Assembly (NCBI GenBank): GCA_947463125.1
Contig: CANHQZ010000008.1
Location: forward strand, 1-64,000
Source: Flavobacteriales bacterium
GTDB lineage: Bacteria > Bacteroidota > Bacteroidia > NS11-12g > UBA955
Direction of reading: 5' to 3'
Length of the DNA: 64,000 nt
Part shown: positions 28,292-37,493 of the stretch, piece after piece
Layout of the letters: every line of letters begins with the position of its first letter
How positions within the stretch are numbered: the first letter of the stretch is position 1
Translations under genes and position numbers: made by a program
Notes under the pieces: model-generated
Told to the model about the DNA's origin: nothing
Database searches by the model: none
The model's input: the letters and a program-made list of their open reading frames with translations, nothing else

Positions 28292-30305
28292 ATTCGGCTT
28301 GCAGGCTGGTTTTAACTTTCAGTTTGTAGGTATTGTAAATCTTTTGCTGTGTGCCATTGCCTGTCACACGGGCTTTGATGGCCACGGCGTGCGCCTTTCT
28401 TAGCGATTCAATCCGCTCTTTGGGAATGGTAGCCCGCAAAACGGTTCTGGAGGCGACCAGGGGCTCACCGCTAGGGGTGGTTTTTCCCGGCATAATGGTT
28501 CCCGGCGTTAATGTCACATCGCCGAGTGCGTTTCCATACTGATCCAGCAGTGCAAAGTCCATATCCACTTCAAACGGATAATCGTTTTCCACGTCAAAAA
28601 TCACAGTGGCGCTCTTCACGCGTTGCACCTGCGGAAGGCTGGCTGCTTCAATGCCCTGGGTATCGCGCAGGTTCAGTCCGCCTACCGTAAAGCTCACCGG
28701 GGCTTCCAGCCGCAGGTAAATTTCAGCACTGGAGTTATCAAACACAAAGTCTTTCCAGTTGCTCACATTCCCGTTGGGGTTGGTTTCAATATCTATATCG
28801 TAATTGATGTACTGGGGCAAGTTCTCCACAAAGGCTTTGATGTTGGAATTACTGCCGTCCAGCACCACCTGTTTGTCGGTGGTTTGTCCGTAAACAAAGG
28901 GCGCCGGACCGATGAAAACATCGCCGTTCAGGGGTGTGGCACTTAGTTTTACCTTGTTGCCGCTGAAGATGTTTTCGCTCTCCAGCGATTTCACACGCAC
29001 CCGGCCCTCGGCGCCAATGCTGTTTTTCACCAGAACCGATGCTTTGAAATCCTTGAACAGGATATTGCCGTCGGCGCCTTTGAACAGGGCAAACGGAGCT
29101 TTGCCCACTGAGTTATTCAGTGTTTGGCCCATGTAGCCGGTGGCATATTCAGGCAACAGCCCTGTGAGAGCATAATAAATACGCAGGCTGTCATTGAGTG
29201 TTACCTGCACTTTTCGGCCGCTGCTGTCTAAAGACACTATCATGATTTGGTGAAAAGTGTTCACGGTGTCTTTTACCGTAGGGTTTTTGCCGCGGTAATC
29301 GAGGAGATATCCGCTCATATCTACGGTTTCTTCCTTGCGCTCGGTCACACCGGGTTTGGCACCGGGCATTTTTACCACGCGCTCCAGCGGCACGCCATTC
29401 AGGCTGGCCGACGGAATCTTCAGCACCATGGTCATGTTTTCCTGAATGGTCGATTCCACGCGCAGTTTCAGCGAACCTTGCTTCACCTTGAAAAATTTAA
29501 CCTGCGGTCCGCCCATATCCAGCACCAGGGCTTCATCCTGCTCTATTACATTTTGGTTTGGGAAAGCCGCAATGGCGTCGCGGGGTCGGAGGTTGCGCAC
29601 AGTAAGGGTTACTTCCACCCCTTTGGAGGCATCGATCAGCACAGGCCCGTTGCTGGGCTCGGTAATCAGGCGGCGGATAACGCCTTTCAGGCTTTTGCTC
29701 ACGGTTTTGTTGCGCAGGCTGATGCTTTTGGTGGCGCTGCTGCCTTGGTCAATGTTGAGGAAAGAATCTTTGGCCACCACAGATCCGTCCGAAGCATTCT
29801 GCAGTTCGAATACCAGCAGGGTAACCTTTACGGGCAGTTCGTTGTTGATAGAAATATCCAGAAACCCGGAATCCAGCGTGGCGGTTTCGAAGAAGGCCGA
29901 AGCGTCAATATCCACTGGGTTCAGGTTGGTTTGGTTTTGGGCCGGAACGGCAATGGTTTGTCCGTCAAGCAGGCGAAAGGTAGGGTTGATCTGGGCCAGG
30001 GTGATGCGCTGCACAATGCTGCGATCGCTGAGTTTGAGGCGGCGCAGGGTAAAAGCAGTGTTGAGGCTGGTGTCGGGAGCCGTGACGCGCAAGCTGCGGG
30101 CATTGTAAACCAGGTTATCATACACCAGGGTGTAGCTGCTATCGGTAAGGTTATTCACCAGGTAGCGTTTGTCAATATCGTTCAGCGTCATTTCGGTGCT
30201 GAACAGCGGCACAGCCACGTTGTTGTCCCAGCGGGCGGCCTTTCGGCTGCAGGCGCTAAGCACCAAGGCTGTGAGTACTAAGATGTATGCAAGATTTCGC
30301 ACCAT
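28275..30305 (-). CDS. Large putative surface lipoprotein
   Basis: Lipobox ALVLSACSRKA; beta-rich 676 aa; overlaps start of downstream barrel gene by 17 bp. Confidence 0.7.
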   Translation of the reverse strand: MVRNLAYILVLTALVLSACSRKAARWDNNVAVPLFSTEMTLNDIDKRYLVNNLTDSSYTLVYDNLVYNARSLRVTAPDTSLNTAFTLRRLKLSDRSIVQRITLAQINPTFRLLDGQTIAVPAQNQTNLNPVDIDASAFFETATLDSGFLDISINNELPVKVTLLVFELQNASDGSVVAKDSFLNIDQGSSATKSISLRNKTVSKSLKGVIRRLITEPSNGPVLIDASKGVEVTLTVRNLRPRDAIAAFPNQNVIEQDEALVLDMGGPQVKFFKVKQGSLKLRVESTIQENMTMVLKIPSASLNGVPLERVVKMPGAKPGVTERKEETVDMSGYLLDYRGKNPTVKDTVNTFHQIMIVSLDSSGRKVQVTLNDSLRIYYALTGLLPEYATGYMGQTLNNSVGKAPFALFKGADGNILFKDFKASVLVKNSIGAEGRVRVKSLESENIFSGNKVKLSATPLNGDVFIGPAPFVYGQTTDKQVVLDGSNSNIKAFVENLPQYINYDIDIETNPNGNVSNWKDFVFDNSSAEIYLRLEAPVSFTVGGLNLRDTQGIEAASLPQVQRVKSATVIFDVENDYPFEVDMDFALLDQYGNALGDVTLTPGTIMPGKTTPSGEPLVASRTVLRATIPKERIESLRKAHAVAIKARVTGNGTQQKIYNTYKLKVKTSLQAEYEAQF

Positions 30306-30341
30306 ATTGCGAAGATAGGGTTTTACGATAAAAACCGAATA

Positions 30342-30791
30342 TTATCGCTTGAGGTATTGCACAATGTTGACATCAAAAAATGCTAAAGACCCAAATATCA
30401 AGGTGCCCCAGAAGGCAATGCTGATGCTTTGCCAGAGGATAATTTTATGTTTTTCGTGGATGAAGGTGGTGCAGAGCAGGGTTCCAACAGGAATGCTGAG
30501 AATGAGGGGTGTGAGCAGGGCAATCAGGGGTAATCCGCCGTGCAGTCGCAGCCAAACCAGCCTGCGCTTGGTTTTGGTAAACCGCTTTTTGGATTTGATT
30601 AGTTTTTGGAGGTACCCTTCCAGCCAGAACTCACTGTAGGTAAACAAAACCACGCCGAGGAAAGCCCCTGCCGAAGTGAAAAGCCAGCCGTAAAAAGGGT
30701 TGTGAAAACCGGCCACTGCCACCCCCACACCAATCAGGTATTTTACAGTGGACCACAGAAAACTGAGCAGGGCAGCGGTGGTGAAAGACAT
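30342..30791 (-). CDS. Small multi-TM membrane protein
   Basis: Start at MSFTTAALLSFLWSTVKYLIGVGVAVAGF; 4 hydrophobic segments. Confidence 0.65.
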   Translation of the reverse strand: MSFTTAALLSFLWSTVKYLIGVGVAVAGFHNPFYGWLFTSAGAFLGVVLFTYSEFWLEGYLQKLIKSKKRFTKTKRRLVWLRLHGGLPLIALLTPLILSIPVGTLLCTTFIHEKHKIILWQSISIAFWGTLIFGSLAFFDVNIVQYLKR

Positions 30792-30894
30792 TATCGCAAA
30801 TGTATGGTTAAACGTGAACCTTTTGGCTGACGTATTTTGGGGTTCATCGGTGAAAACCGCAATAAAGCCGAAAAAATCCTGCAATTTTGCACCC

Positions 30895-32829
30895 ATGTTG
30901 CGTTTGGCGGTATTGTTTCTGATATCGGTTTCCGGGCTTGGCCTGCATGCCCAGATAATGGGTGGAATGGGCCGCATAGAACGTGAAACGCCGCAGGGCC
31001 GCACAGACAGCCTGCGCAGACCCACAGGCGCCAAAAGCGATCCCGGAATGGCCCGATACACAGACCTCAGCGCAGGCCGCGACTCTTTCACCCGCTGGGA
31101 CAGCACCCTGCCCATGGCGCAGCGCTATGACATTGCCCGGGCAACAGGGCAGCCCATCGTAGATTTGGGGCATTATGCCTCACCCCAAAAAAGCCTGGTG
31201 CTGCAACCCTTTGTTCAGTCGGGACTGCAGTCGGGTTTTAATCCGTACGCTTTCCAAAATGTAAATCCCGAAACATTCTCCTTTTACAGGGCCAAAGTGC
31301 CTTTCACCCGCTTTAGCTACCAGCAGGGCGGCAGCGGTTTTATTGCCCTGCAGGCGCAGCATACACAGAATATCCGCAAAAACTGGAATATCGCGCTGGA
31401 TTACCGCAGTGTGAACAACAAGGAATATTACATCAACAGCAAGCAGGACCACCTGCACCGCGGCACCTCGCTGGGGAGCTATTACACTTCCAAAAATGGA
31501 AAGCTGAAACAGTTCACCATCCTTACCTGGAACCGCGCAAGGCGGCTTGAAAACGGGGGTCTCGAAGATGATTCACTGCTGTTTCAGGACAAAGCCATTA
31601 ACAAGCAGGAACGTTTCAGTATTAATACCCGAGGGGTTTACAGGCCCATACTCAGCGCCGCACAGTCGGTGTATGCAAGCAGGCACCATTTATCAGAATC
31701 GCAGTACAACTTGGGCAAAGGCAAACCTTACCTTTTCCACCGCGCAGACTGGACCCGCACGCTCTACCGATACCTCGACCCCCGCAAAGATACGGGTTTT
31801 TACGGTGCTCAAACCTACCGCAGCACAGACAGCCTGAATGACAGCAGCGTCTGGAACGGGCTAAGCAACCGGCTGGGCCTTGCCCATCACATCAAAACCG
31901 ATCGCATGCAAATGGGCCTTCGGGCCTGGTACAGCTACGAATGGATGAGCTATGGCGCCAAATATTTTTTATCGGGCAAAGATGAAAACGTATCGCAAGG
32001 CCTGCACGCCGATGCCTACGGACAGGGCAAAAGCTGGCTGTGGCAGGCTGAAGTAGCATCGTATCTGAACGGCTACAATAAAGGCGATTATAACCTGGTG
32101 TTGAACGGACAATGGAATCCGTTGAAAAGATGGACCCTTTCCGGACGTTATCAGGCGCAAAAGGCCACCCCGGGGCTGTTTCAACAGCGGTTTTTCAGCA
32201 ACCAGTTTCGTATCAGCAACAGCTGGCCGGCCGTGAAGAGCACTGCCGCTGAACTGGGCATTGCCTACCGCGGGAAGCGCACGAGGATTGAGCTGGCCTA
32301 CATATCCGGCAACACCCAAGGGTTGATATACAACAGCGGCGATGCCTTATTTAGGCGGGCGTCTGAACTTACCTACAGCCAAATCCGCGGTCATATTCAT
32401 TTGCAGGCGGGCAAGCTGCACACCGACCACATTTTCTATCTGCAAAACATCTCAGAGGAAACGGTTTGGTCGGCACCAAGGTTTAGCACTCTAAGTAGCC
32501 TGTATTTGCAGGGATATATGTTCAAAAAGGCGCTGCACGCCCGTTTTGGGGTAGATGTGGCCTGGCAAAGCGAGCACAGCGCCTGGGCTTACAGACCTGA
32601 TTTGGCCACGTTTTATATTCGGAATGCAGGCCGGCCCGGTGGCAATTATCCCGTTGCAGATGTGTTTTTTACCGGTGAAATTAAAACGGTCATCGTAACC
32701 TTCAAAATGGCACACATCAACAATTACCTGGTGAATTACGGCGTTTCCAACGCATTTATGTCAGCGCAGGGTTATGCCATAGAGCCGCAACGCTTTGTGC
32801 TGGGGCTGGTGTGGCGGTTTCATTATTGA
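30895..32829 (+). CDS. Putative porin (Porin_10-like outer-membrane protein)
   Basis: Signal peptide MLRLAVLFLISVSGLGLHAQ; FTRFSYQQGGSGFIALQAQHTQNIRKNWNIALDYRSVNNKEYY; starts after near -7 box caattttg. Confidence 0.8.
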   Translation: MLRLAVLFLISVSGLGLHAQIMGGMGRIERETPQGRTDSLRRPTGAKSDPGMARYTDLSAGRDSFTRWDSTLPMAQRYDIARATGQPIVDLGHYASPQKSLVLQPFVQSGLQSGFNPYAFQNVNPETFSFYRAKVPFTRFSYQQGGSGFIALQAQHTQNIRKNWNIALDYRSVNNKEYYINSKQDHLHRGTSLGSYYTSKNGKLKQFTILTWNRARRLENGGLEDDSLLFQDKAINKQERFSINTRGVYRPILSAAQSVYASRHHLSESQYNLGKGKPYLFHRADWTRTLYRYLDPRKDTGFYGAQTYRSTDSLNDSSVWNGLSNRLGLAHHIKTDRMQMGLRAWYSYEWMSYGAKYFLSGKDENVSQGLHADAYGQGKSWLWQAEVASYLNGYNKGDYNLVLNGQWNPLKRWTLSGRYQAQKATPGLFQQRFFSNQFRISNSWPAVKSTAAELGIAYRGKRTRIELAYISGNTQGLIYNSGDALFRRASELTYSQIRGHIHLQAGKLHTDHIFYLQNISEETVWSAPRFSTLSSLYLQGYMFKKALHARFGVDVAWQSEHSAWAYRPDLATFYIRNAGRPGGNYPVADVFFTGEIKTVIVTFKMAHINNYLVNYGVSNAFMSAQGYAIEPQRFVLGLVWRFHY

Positions 32830-32973
32830 GGATTCTTATTCAAAATACATTTTGGATTGATTGGCCTACTTACATGGGAGTATTTTGGCAAAGCCATTCT
32901 TAAACAAAAGTTGTTTTTAACTATACATTTTGCATAAAGAAGTATTATCTGTAAATTTGGAATAAATAAACAC

Positions 32974-33171
32974 ATGGAAACGGTTGTTATTAATGCAAAA
33001 ACCAAGTCGGAAGCCGCTTTGCTTTTAAGCCTTGCCAAAAAGATGGGCTTAACCGGGAAAACGCTCACACGCAGTCAGGTTGAGGATTGGGAATTTGCAC
33101 AGAAGATTGATAAAGGAATGAAGTCAGAATCAGTAAGCCGCAGCGATGTCATGAAGGCTTTGGGTAAATGA
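32974..33171 (+). CDS. Putative antitoxin of RelE-type TA pair
   Basis: 65 aa, small, ATGA overlap with downstream RelE-like toxin. Confidence 0.75.
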   Translation: METVVINAKTKSEAALLLSLAKKMGLTGKTLTRSQVEDWEFAQKIDKGMKSESVSRSDVMKALGK

Positions 33172-33434
33172 AAACTGCTTTTAAGAAATCCTTTCTAAAG
33201 GAAATTGAAAAACTTAAAAGTAAAAAACTAAAGGAATCTATTGCCGATATTATCAATCAGGTAGAAATATCTTCAAACATTATTGCTGTTAAAAATATTA
33301 AAAAGCTTGCGGGTTATGACTGTTATTACCGCATTAGAATTAGAGATTATCGGATTGGATTAAAGATTGAGGACGAAATTGTTCATTTCGTCATCCTGGA
33401 ACATAGGAAAAACATTTATAAGGTTTTTCCTTAA
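33168..33434 (+). CDS. RelE/ParE family toxin
   Basis: FKKSFLKEIEKL...IKKLAGYDCYYRIRIRDYRIGLKIEDEIVHFVILEHRKNIYKVFP. Confidence 0.9.
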   Translation: MKTAFKKSFLKEIEKLKSKKLKESIADIINQVEISSNIIAVKNIKKLAGYDCYYRIRIRDYRIGLKIEDEIVHFVILEHRKNIYKVFP

Positions 33435-33447
33435 AATATTGATTTTA

Positions 33448-34464
33448 TCACCCCTCCAGCGGCTGCTTTTTCAGCGCCAAAATACTGAAATCGGAGTTTT
33501 CCCTGCGGATGGTGTTGTGCAGGGTTCCCAGCCCGTCGATGGTCAGTACCACTTCATCGCCGTCCTGCAGCCACTGCTCTTTGTAATTGGCATCGTTTAA
33601 CTTGCCTGTTCCGTTCAGTTCCAAGAAGCATCCTGTGCCCACGGTGCCGCTGCCAATCACATCGCCGGGGTGGATATCCACGCCATAAGCGCAACGCTCG
33701 ATAATTTCGGCAAAAGTCCAGTCCATATCGCCCATGTTGCCTTCGCTCACCTGAATCCCATTGACGGTGCAGGTCATACGCAGGTTGTAGTTGGCGCCCG
33801 TGTGTCCGGGTTTGGCCGGAATGCGATAGGGTTCCAGTTCATCAGGAGTAACCAGCCATGGACCAATCACAGTGCTGAAATCCTTTCCCTTGGCAGGTCC
33901 CAGGTTCAAAAGCATTTCTTCCATTTGCAGGCGTCGGGCGCTCATGTCGTTCATAATCATGTAGCCGGCAATGTAGTTGTCTGCTTCAGCGGCTTTGATG
34001 TTGCGTCCTTTTTTACCAATCACAACGGCAGCTTCCAGTTCAAAGTCCAGTTTTTCGAAATGATCGGGCATGCAAAAAATATCGCCGGGGCCCTGAATGG
34101 CCTGGTGGTTGGTGAAATAGAAAATCGGATACATGTCAAACTCCGGAATCATGGGCACTCCACGGTTGCGGCGCGCTGCCGCCACATGCTGGCGAAAAGC
34201 GTATCCGTCTCTGCAGCTGGTGGGATTGGGAACAGGTGCCAGCAAAGCCGAAGGATTGTAAGCAACGGCAACCGATGCATGTTTGCCTTCGGCTATTTCC
34301 TGCTGAATGCTGCGGGCTGCTGCGCTGTTGCTTTCCCAGTCTTTCAAAAAAGTTGCCATGTCTTTGGGCAAAGCCGCACTGATAGCGTTCAGCGAATAGA
34401 CAGCATTGGCGGTATAAAGTCCTACGGATGTTTCACCGTTGTGTGCAAAGGTTACCAATTTCAT
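33448..34464 (-). CDS. Fumarylacetoacetate hydrolase family protein
   Basis: DFELEAAVVIGKKGRNI, YIAGYMIMNDMSARRLQ, DWTFAEIIERCAYGVDIHPGDVIGSGTVGTGCFLELNG. Confidence 0.93.
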   Translation of the reverse strand: MKLVTFAHNGETSVGLYTANAVYSLNAISAALPKDMATFLKDWESNSAAARSIQQEIAEGKHASVAVAYNPSALLAPVPNPTSCRDGYAFRQHVAAARRNRGVPMIPEFDMYPIFYFTNHQAIQGPGDIFCMPDHFEKLDFELEAAVVIGKKGRNIKAAEADNYIAGYMIMNDMSARRLQMEEMLLNLGPAKGKDFSTVIGPWLVTPDELEPYRIPAKPGHTGANYNLRMTCTVNGIQVSEGNMGDMDWTFAEIIERCAYGVDIHPGDVIGSGTVGTGCFLELNGTGKLNDANYKEQWLQDGDEVVLTIDGLGTLHNTIRRENSDFSILALKKQPLEG

Positions 34465-34539
34465 GGTGCAAAAATACGAAATGATTTAGGCTTACATCAT
34501 GGTTAACAAAAGCAAATCTCCTGTTACTTTTGCACTGTC

Positions 34540-35445
34540 ATGATTATCATCACCGGATCCAACGGCCTGCTGGGCCAAAAGCTCACCGATTTATACCTAA
34601 AACACCCGGAAACGGCTTTTGTGGCAACGGGTAAAGGCCCCAACCGCCACCCTGTTAAAAGCGGATATGTCTATGAAGAAGCCGACATTACCGACCATGC
34701 CGGCATGCGGACACTGATAGAAAAATATAAGCCGACAGCGGTGATCAATACCGCCGCCATGACCAATGTGGATGCCTGTGAGTCGGACAAGGAAGGCTGC
34801 GATGCCATGAATATTGGTGCAGTGGAAAATCTTGCCCGATTGTCTGCGGAACTTGGCTTTCGGCTCATCCACCTCAGCACCGATTTTATTTTTGACGGCA
34901 CCCACCCCATGTATACCGAAGAGGAAAAGCCCAACCCGCTCAGCTATTATGGCAGAAGCAAATGGGAGGGAGAAAAAAGGGTGATGCAGTATGCAAAAAA
35001 CTGGGCCATATTGCGCACCGTGCTGGTGTATGGTGTGGTGCAGGACATGAGCCGCAGCAACATTGTTTTATGGGCCTACAACACGCTGAAAAACGGAACT
35101 CCGGCTAAGGTGGTAAACGATCAGTACCGAACACCCACGCTAGCTGAAGATTTAGCCATGGGGTGCTTTCTGGCTGAACAAAAAGAGGCACAGGGCTTGT
35201 ACAATATCGCCGGGCCGGATTATTTCGGTATACATGAGCTGATGGAGCGTGTGGCCCAATATTTTGGTTTTCAGCTGGATAATATTTCATTGGTAAACAG
35301 TGAAACCTTGAATCAGCCCGCCAAAAGACCACCTGTTACAGGACTGGACATCCATAAAGCGATGAAAGAACTTGGCTATACCCCCCACAGCTTTAATGAA
35401 GGTTTATCCATTGTGTCCAAACAAGCCGGCTGGGAAGCCTGCTGA
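34540..35445 (+). CDS. SDR family oxidoreductase, dTDP-4-dehydrorhamnose reductase-like
   Basis: MIIITGSNGLLGQKLTDLYLK, LIHLSTDFIFDG, NPLSYYGRSKWEGE. Confidence 0.88.
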   Translation: MIIITGSNGLLGQKLTDLYLKHPETAFVATGKGPNRHPVKSGYVYEEADITDHAGMRTLIEKYKPTAVINTAAMTNVDACESDKEGCDAMNIGAVENLARLSAELGFRLIHLSTDFIFDGTHPMYTEEEKPNPLSYYGRSKWEGEKRVMQYAKNWAILRTVLVYGVVQDMSRSNIVLWAYNTLKNGTPAKVVNDQYRTPTLAEDLAMGCFLAEQKEAQGLYNIAGPDYFGIHELMERVAQYFGFQLDNISLVNSETLNQPAKRPPVTGLDIHKAMKELGYTPHSFNEGLSIVSKQAGWEAC

Positions 35446-35513
35446 TCTTCGTCATAATAATTAAAACCGGTAATTTATCTTGTAAAAGCGCAAATTGGAC
35501 GTACTTTGCACCC

Positions 35514-36494
35514 ATGTCGACTTTGGATGTTCGAATGGAGGTGATGCAGTCTCTGGAAAAGGAAGTTGTAGGATTTACAGAAAAATACCTGATACCGGTT
35601 GAGCAAATATGGCAACCTGCCGATTTTCTCCCCGATTCCCGCGAGGAGAATTTTATCCCAAAAATTAAGGAACTGAAAGAGGCTGCTATGGAGCTGGATT
35701 ATGATTTCTGGATTGTTCTGATTGGCGACATGATAACCGAAGAAGCGCTTCCAACCTATGAAAGCTGGTTGATGAATGTTCGCGGTGTGGATCAGGAGCA
35801 TGGAAATGCCTGGAGTAACTGGATTCGGCAGTGGAGTGCCGAAGAAAACCGGCACGGTGACTTATTAAACAAATACCTGTATCTGAGCGGGCGGGTGAAC
35901 ATGCGGGAAGTGGAAATCAGCACGCAATACCTCATTCTCGATGGTTTTGACCTGGGTCTGGACAGAGACCCCTATCGCAATTTTGTGTACACCAGTTTTC
36001 AGGAACTGGCCACGCATATTTCGCATAAAAGGGTGGGTGAACTGGCCAGAGAAAAAGGCAATCACCACCTGGAAAAACTTTGCAGAACCATCGCCGGCGA
36101 TGAAATGCGCCACCACCTTGCCTATCGGGAATTTATCAAGAAGATTTTAGAAGTAGATGCTTCGGAAGTGCTGACGGTATTTGCCGATATGATGAAGCGC
36201 AAAATAGCCATGCCTGCCAATTTGCTCAGGCAGTCGGGTCAGGCCGTGGGTGAATCGTTTCAGGCGTTTGCCGATGCGGCCCAGCGATTGGGGGTTTACA
36301 CGGCAGATGATTACATCCAGATATTAAAAACGCTGCTTGCACACTGGAACATAGAAGGTCTTGGCGGACTGAACGAAACCGCAGAAAAGTCCCGTGATTA
36401 CCTTATGGCTCTGCCCGCCAGGCTGGAAAGATTGTCGGAAAGAATGAAAGTCCCAACTGCCTCTGTGCGCTTCAAGTGGGTAGATCCGCTGTAA
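35514..36494 (+). CDS. Acyl-ACP desaturase (soluble di-iron)
   Basis: WSAEENRHGDLLNKYLYLSG and CRTIAGDEMRHHLAYREF (EExxH / ExxRH di-iron motifs). Confidence 0.93.
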   Translation: MSTLDVRMEVMQSLEKEVVGFTEKYLIPVEQIWQPADFLPDSREENFIPKIKELKEAAMELDYDFWIVLIGDMITEEALPTYESWLMNVRGVDQEHGNAWSNWIRQWSAEENRHGDLLNKYLYLSGRVNMREVEISTQYLILDGFDLGLDRDPYRNFVYTSFQELATHISHKRVGELAREKGNHHLEKLCRTIAGDEMRHHLAYREFIKKILEVDASEVLTVFADMMKRKIAMPANLLRQSGQAVGESFQAFADAAQRLGVYTADDYIQILKTLLAHWNIEGLGGLNETAEKSRDYLMALPARLERLSERMKVPTASVRFKWVDPL

Positions 36495-36632
36495 TTATTT
36501 GCCTGATAAAAGAATACATCCGACCAATGACCTGATTGAACGGATTAAGGTTTGTTCTGTCCAATAATTGTTACAGTTCATGGACAAATCCGGTAACGAG
36601 CGCCACAGCCTCGGTATATTTGCCCTCGTTTC

Positions 36633-37493
36633 ATGAAAGGCATCATTCTGGCCGGAGGTTCCGGCACACGTTTACACCCGCTGACATTGGCCATGAGCAA
36701 ACAACTCATGCCCGTGTATGACAAGCCTATGGTGTACTATCCGCTGTCAACCCTGTTGATGGCCGGTATCAGAGAAGTGCTCATAATCTCTACCCCGCAC
36801 GATCTTCCCCATTTTGAAAAATTGCTGGGTGACGGCTCACAACTGGGTTGCCGGTTTGAATACTGCGTTCAGCCCAAACCAGAAGGTCTGGCCCAGGCAT
36901 TTGTTCTGGGAGAAAAATTTATTGGTGATGACAACGTCTGCCTGATTTTGGGCGATAACATCTTCTTCGGTTCAGACCTGATGGAAACCCTGCAGCAATG
37001 CCGTAATCCTCAGGGAGGAATCGTATTTGCGTACCATGTTAGCGATCCTGAGCGATACGGTGTGGTGGAATTTGATGCTGAGATGAATGCTCTTTCCATT
37101 GAAGAAAAACCCGCGGTGCCCAAAAGCAATTTTGCTGTGCCCGGATTGTACTTTTACGATAATGAGGTAGTAGAAATCAGTAAAAACCTGAAGCCATCAC
37201 CCCGCGGCGAACTGGAAATTACAGACGTAAACAGGACATATCTGGCCAACGGACGCCTGAAGGTGCAGGTGCTGAGCCGTGGAACCGCATGGCTGGATAC
37301 AGGAACTTTTGCATCTCTCATGCAGGCAGGACAGTTTGTGCAGGTAATTGAGGAAAGACAAGGCCTCAAAATAGGCTGTATCGAAGAACTTGCCTGGCGC
37401 AATGGATTTATAGACAACGCGCAACTGGAGAAAATTGCCATTCCCTTGCAAAAAAGCGGTTACGGAAATTACTTAATCAATTTGTTAAAGTGA
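36633..37493 (+). CDS. rfbA: Glucose-1-phosphate thymidylyltransferase
   Basis: [46 protein letters not shown]-type N-terminus, [10 protein letters not shown]. Confidence 0.97.
   Translation: MKGIILAGGSGTRLHPLTLAMSKQLMPVYDKPMVYYPLSTLLMAGIREVLIISTPHDLPHFEKLLGDGSQLGCRFEYCVQPKPEGLAQAFVLGEKFIGDDNVCLILGDNIFFGSDLMETLQQCRNPQGGIVFAYHVSDPERYGVVEFDAEMNALSIEEKPAVPKSNFAVPGLYFYDNEVVEISKNLKPSPRGELEITDVNRTYLANGRLKVQVLSRGTAWLDTGTFASLMQAGQFVQVIEERQGLKIGCIEELAWRNGFIDNAQLEKIAIPLQKSGYGNYLINLLK

Noticed and set aside
30844-31115. N-terminal extension of the 30342 - strand ORF overlapping the porin start
   Set aside because: The plausible start is MSFTTAALL at 30791; the extension overlaps the porin signal peptide and has no membrane-protein character
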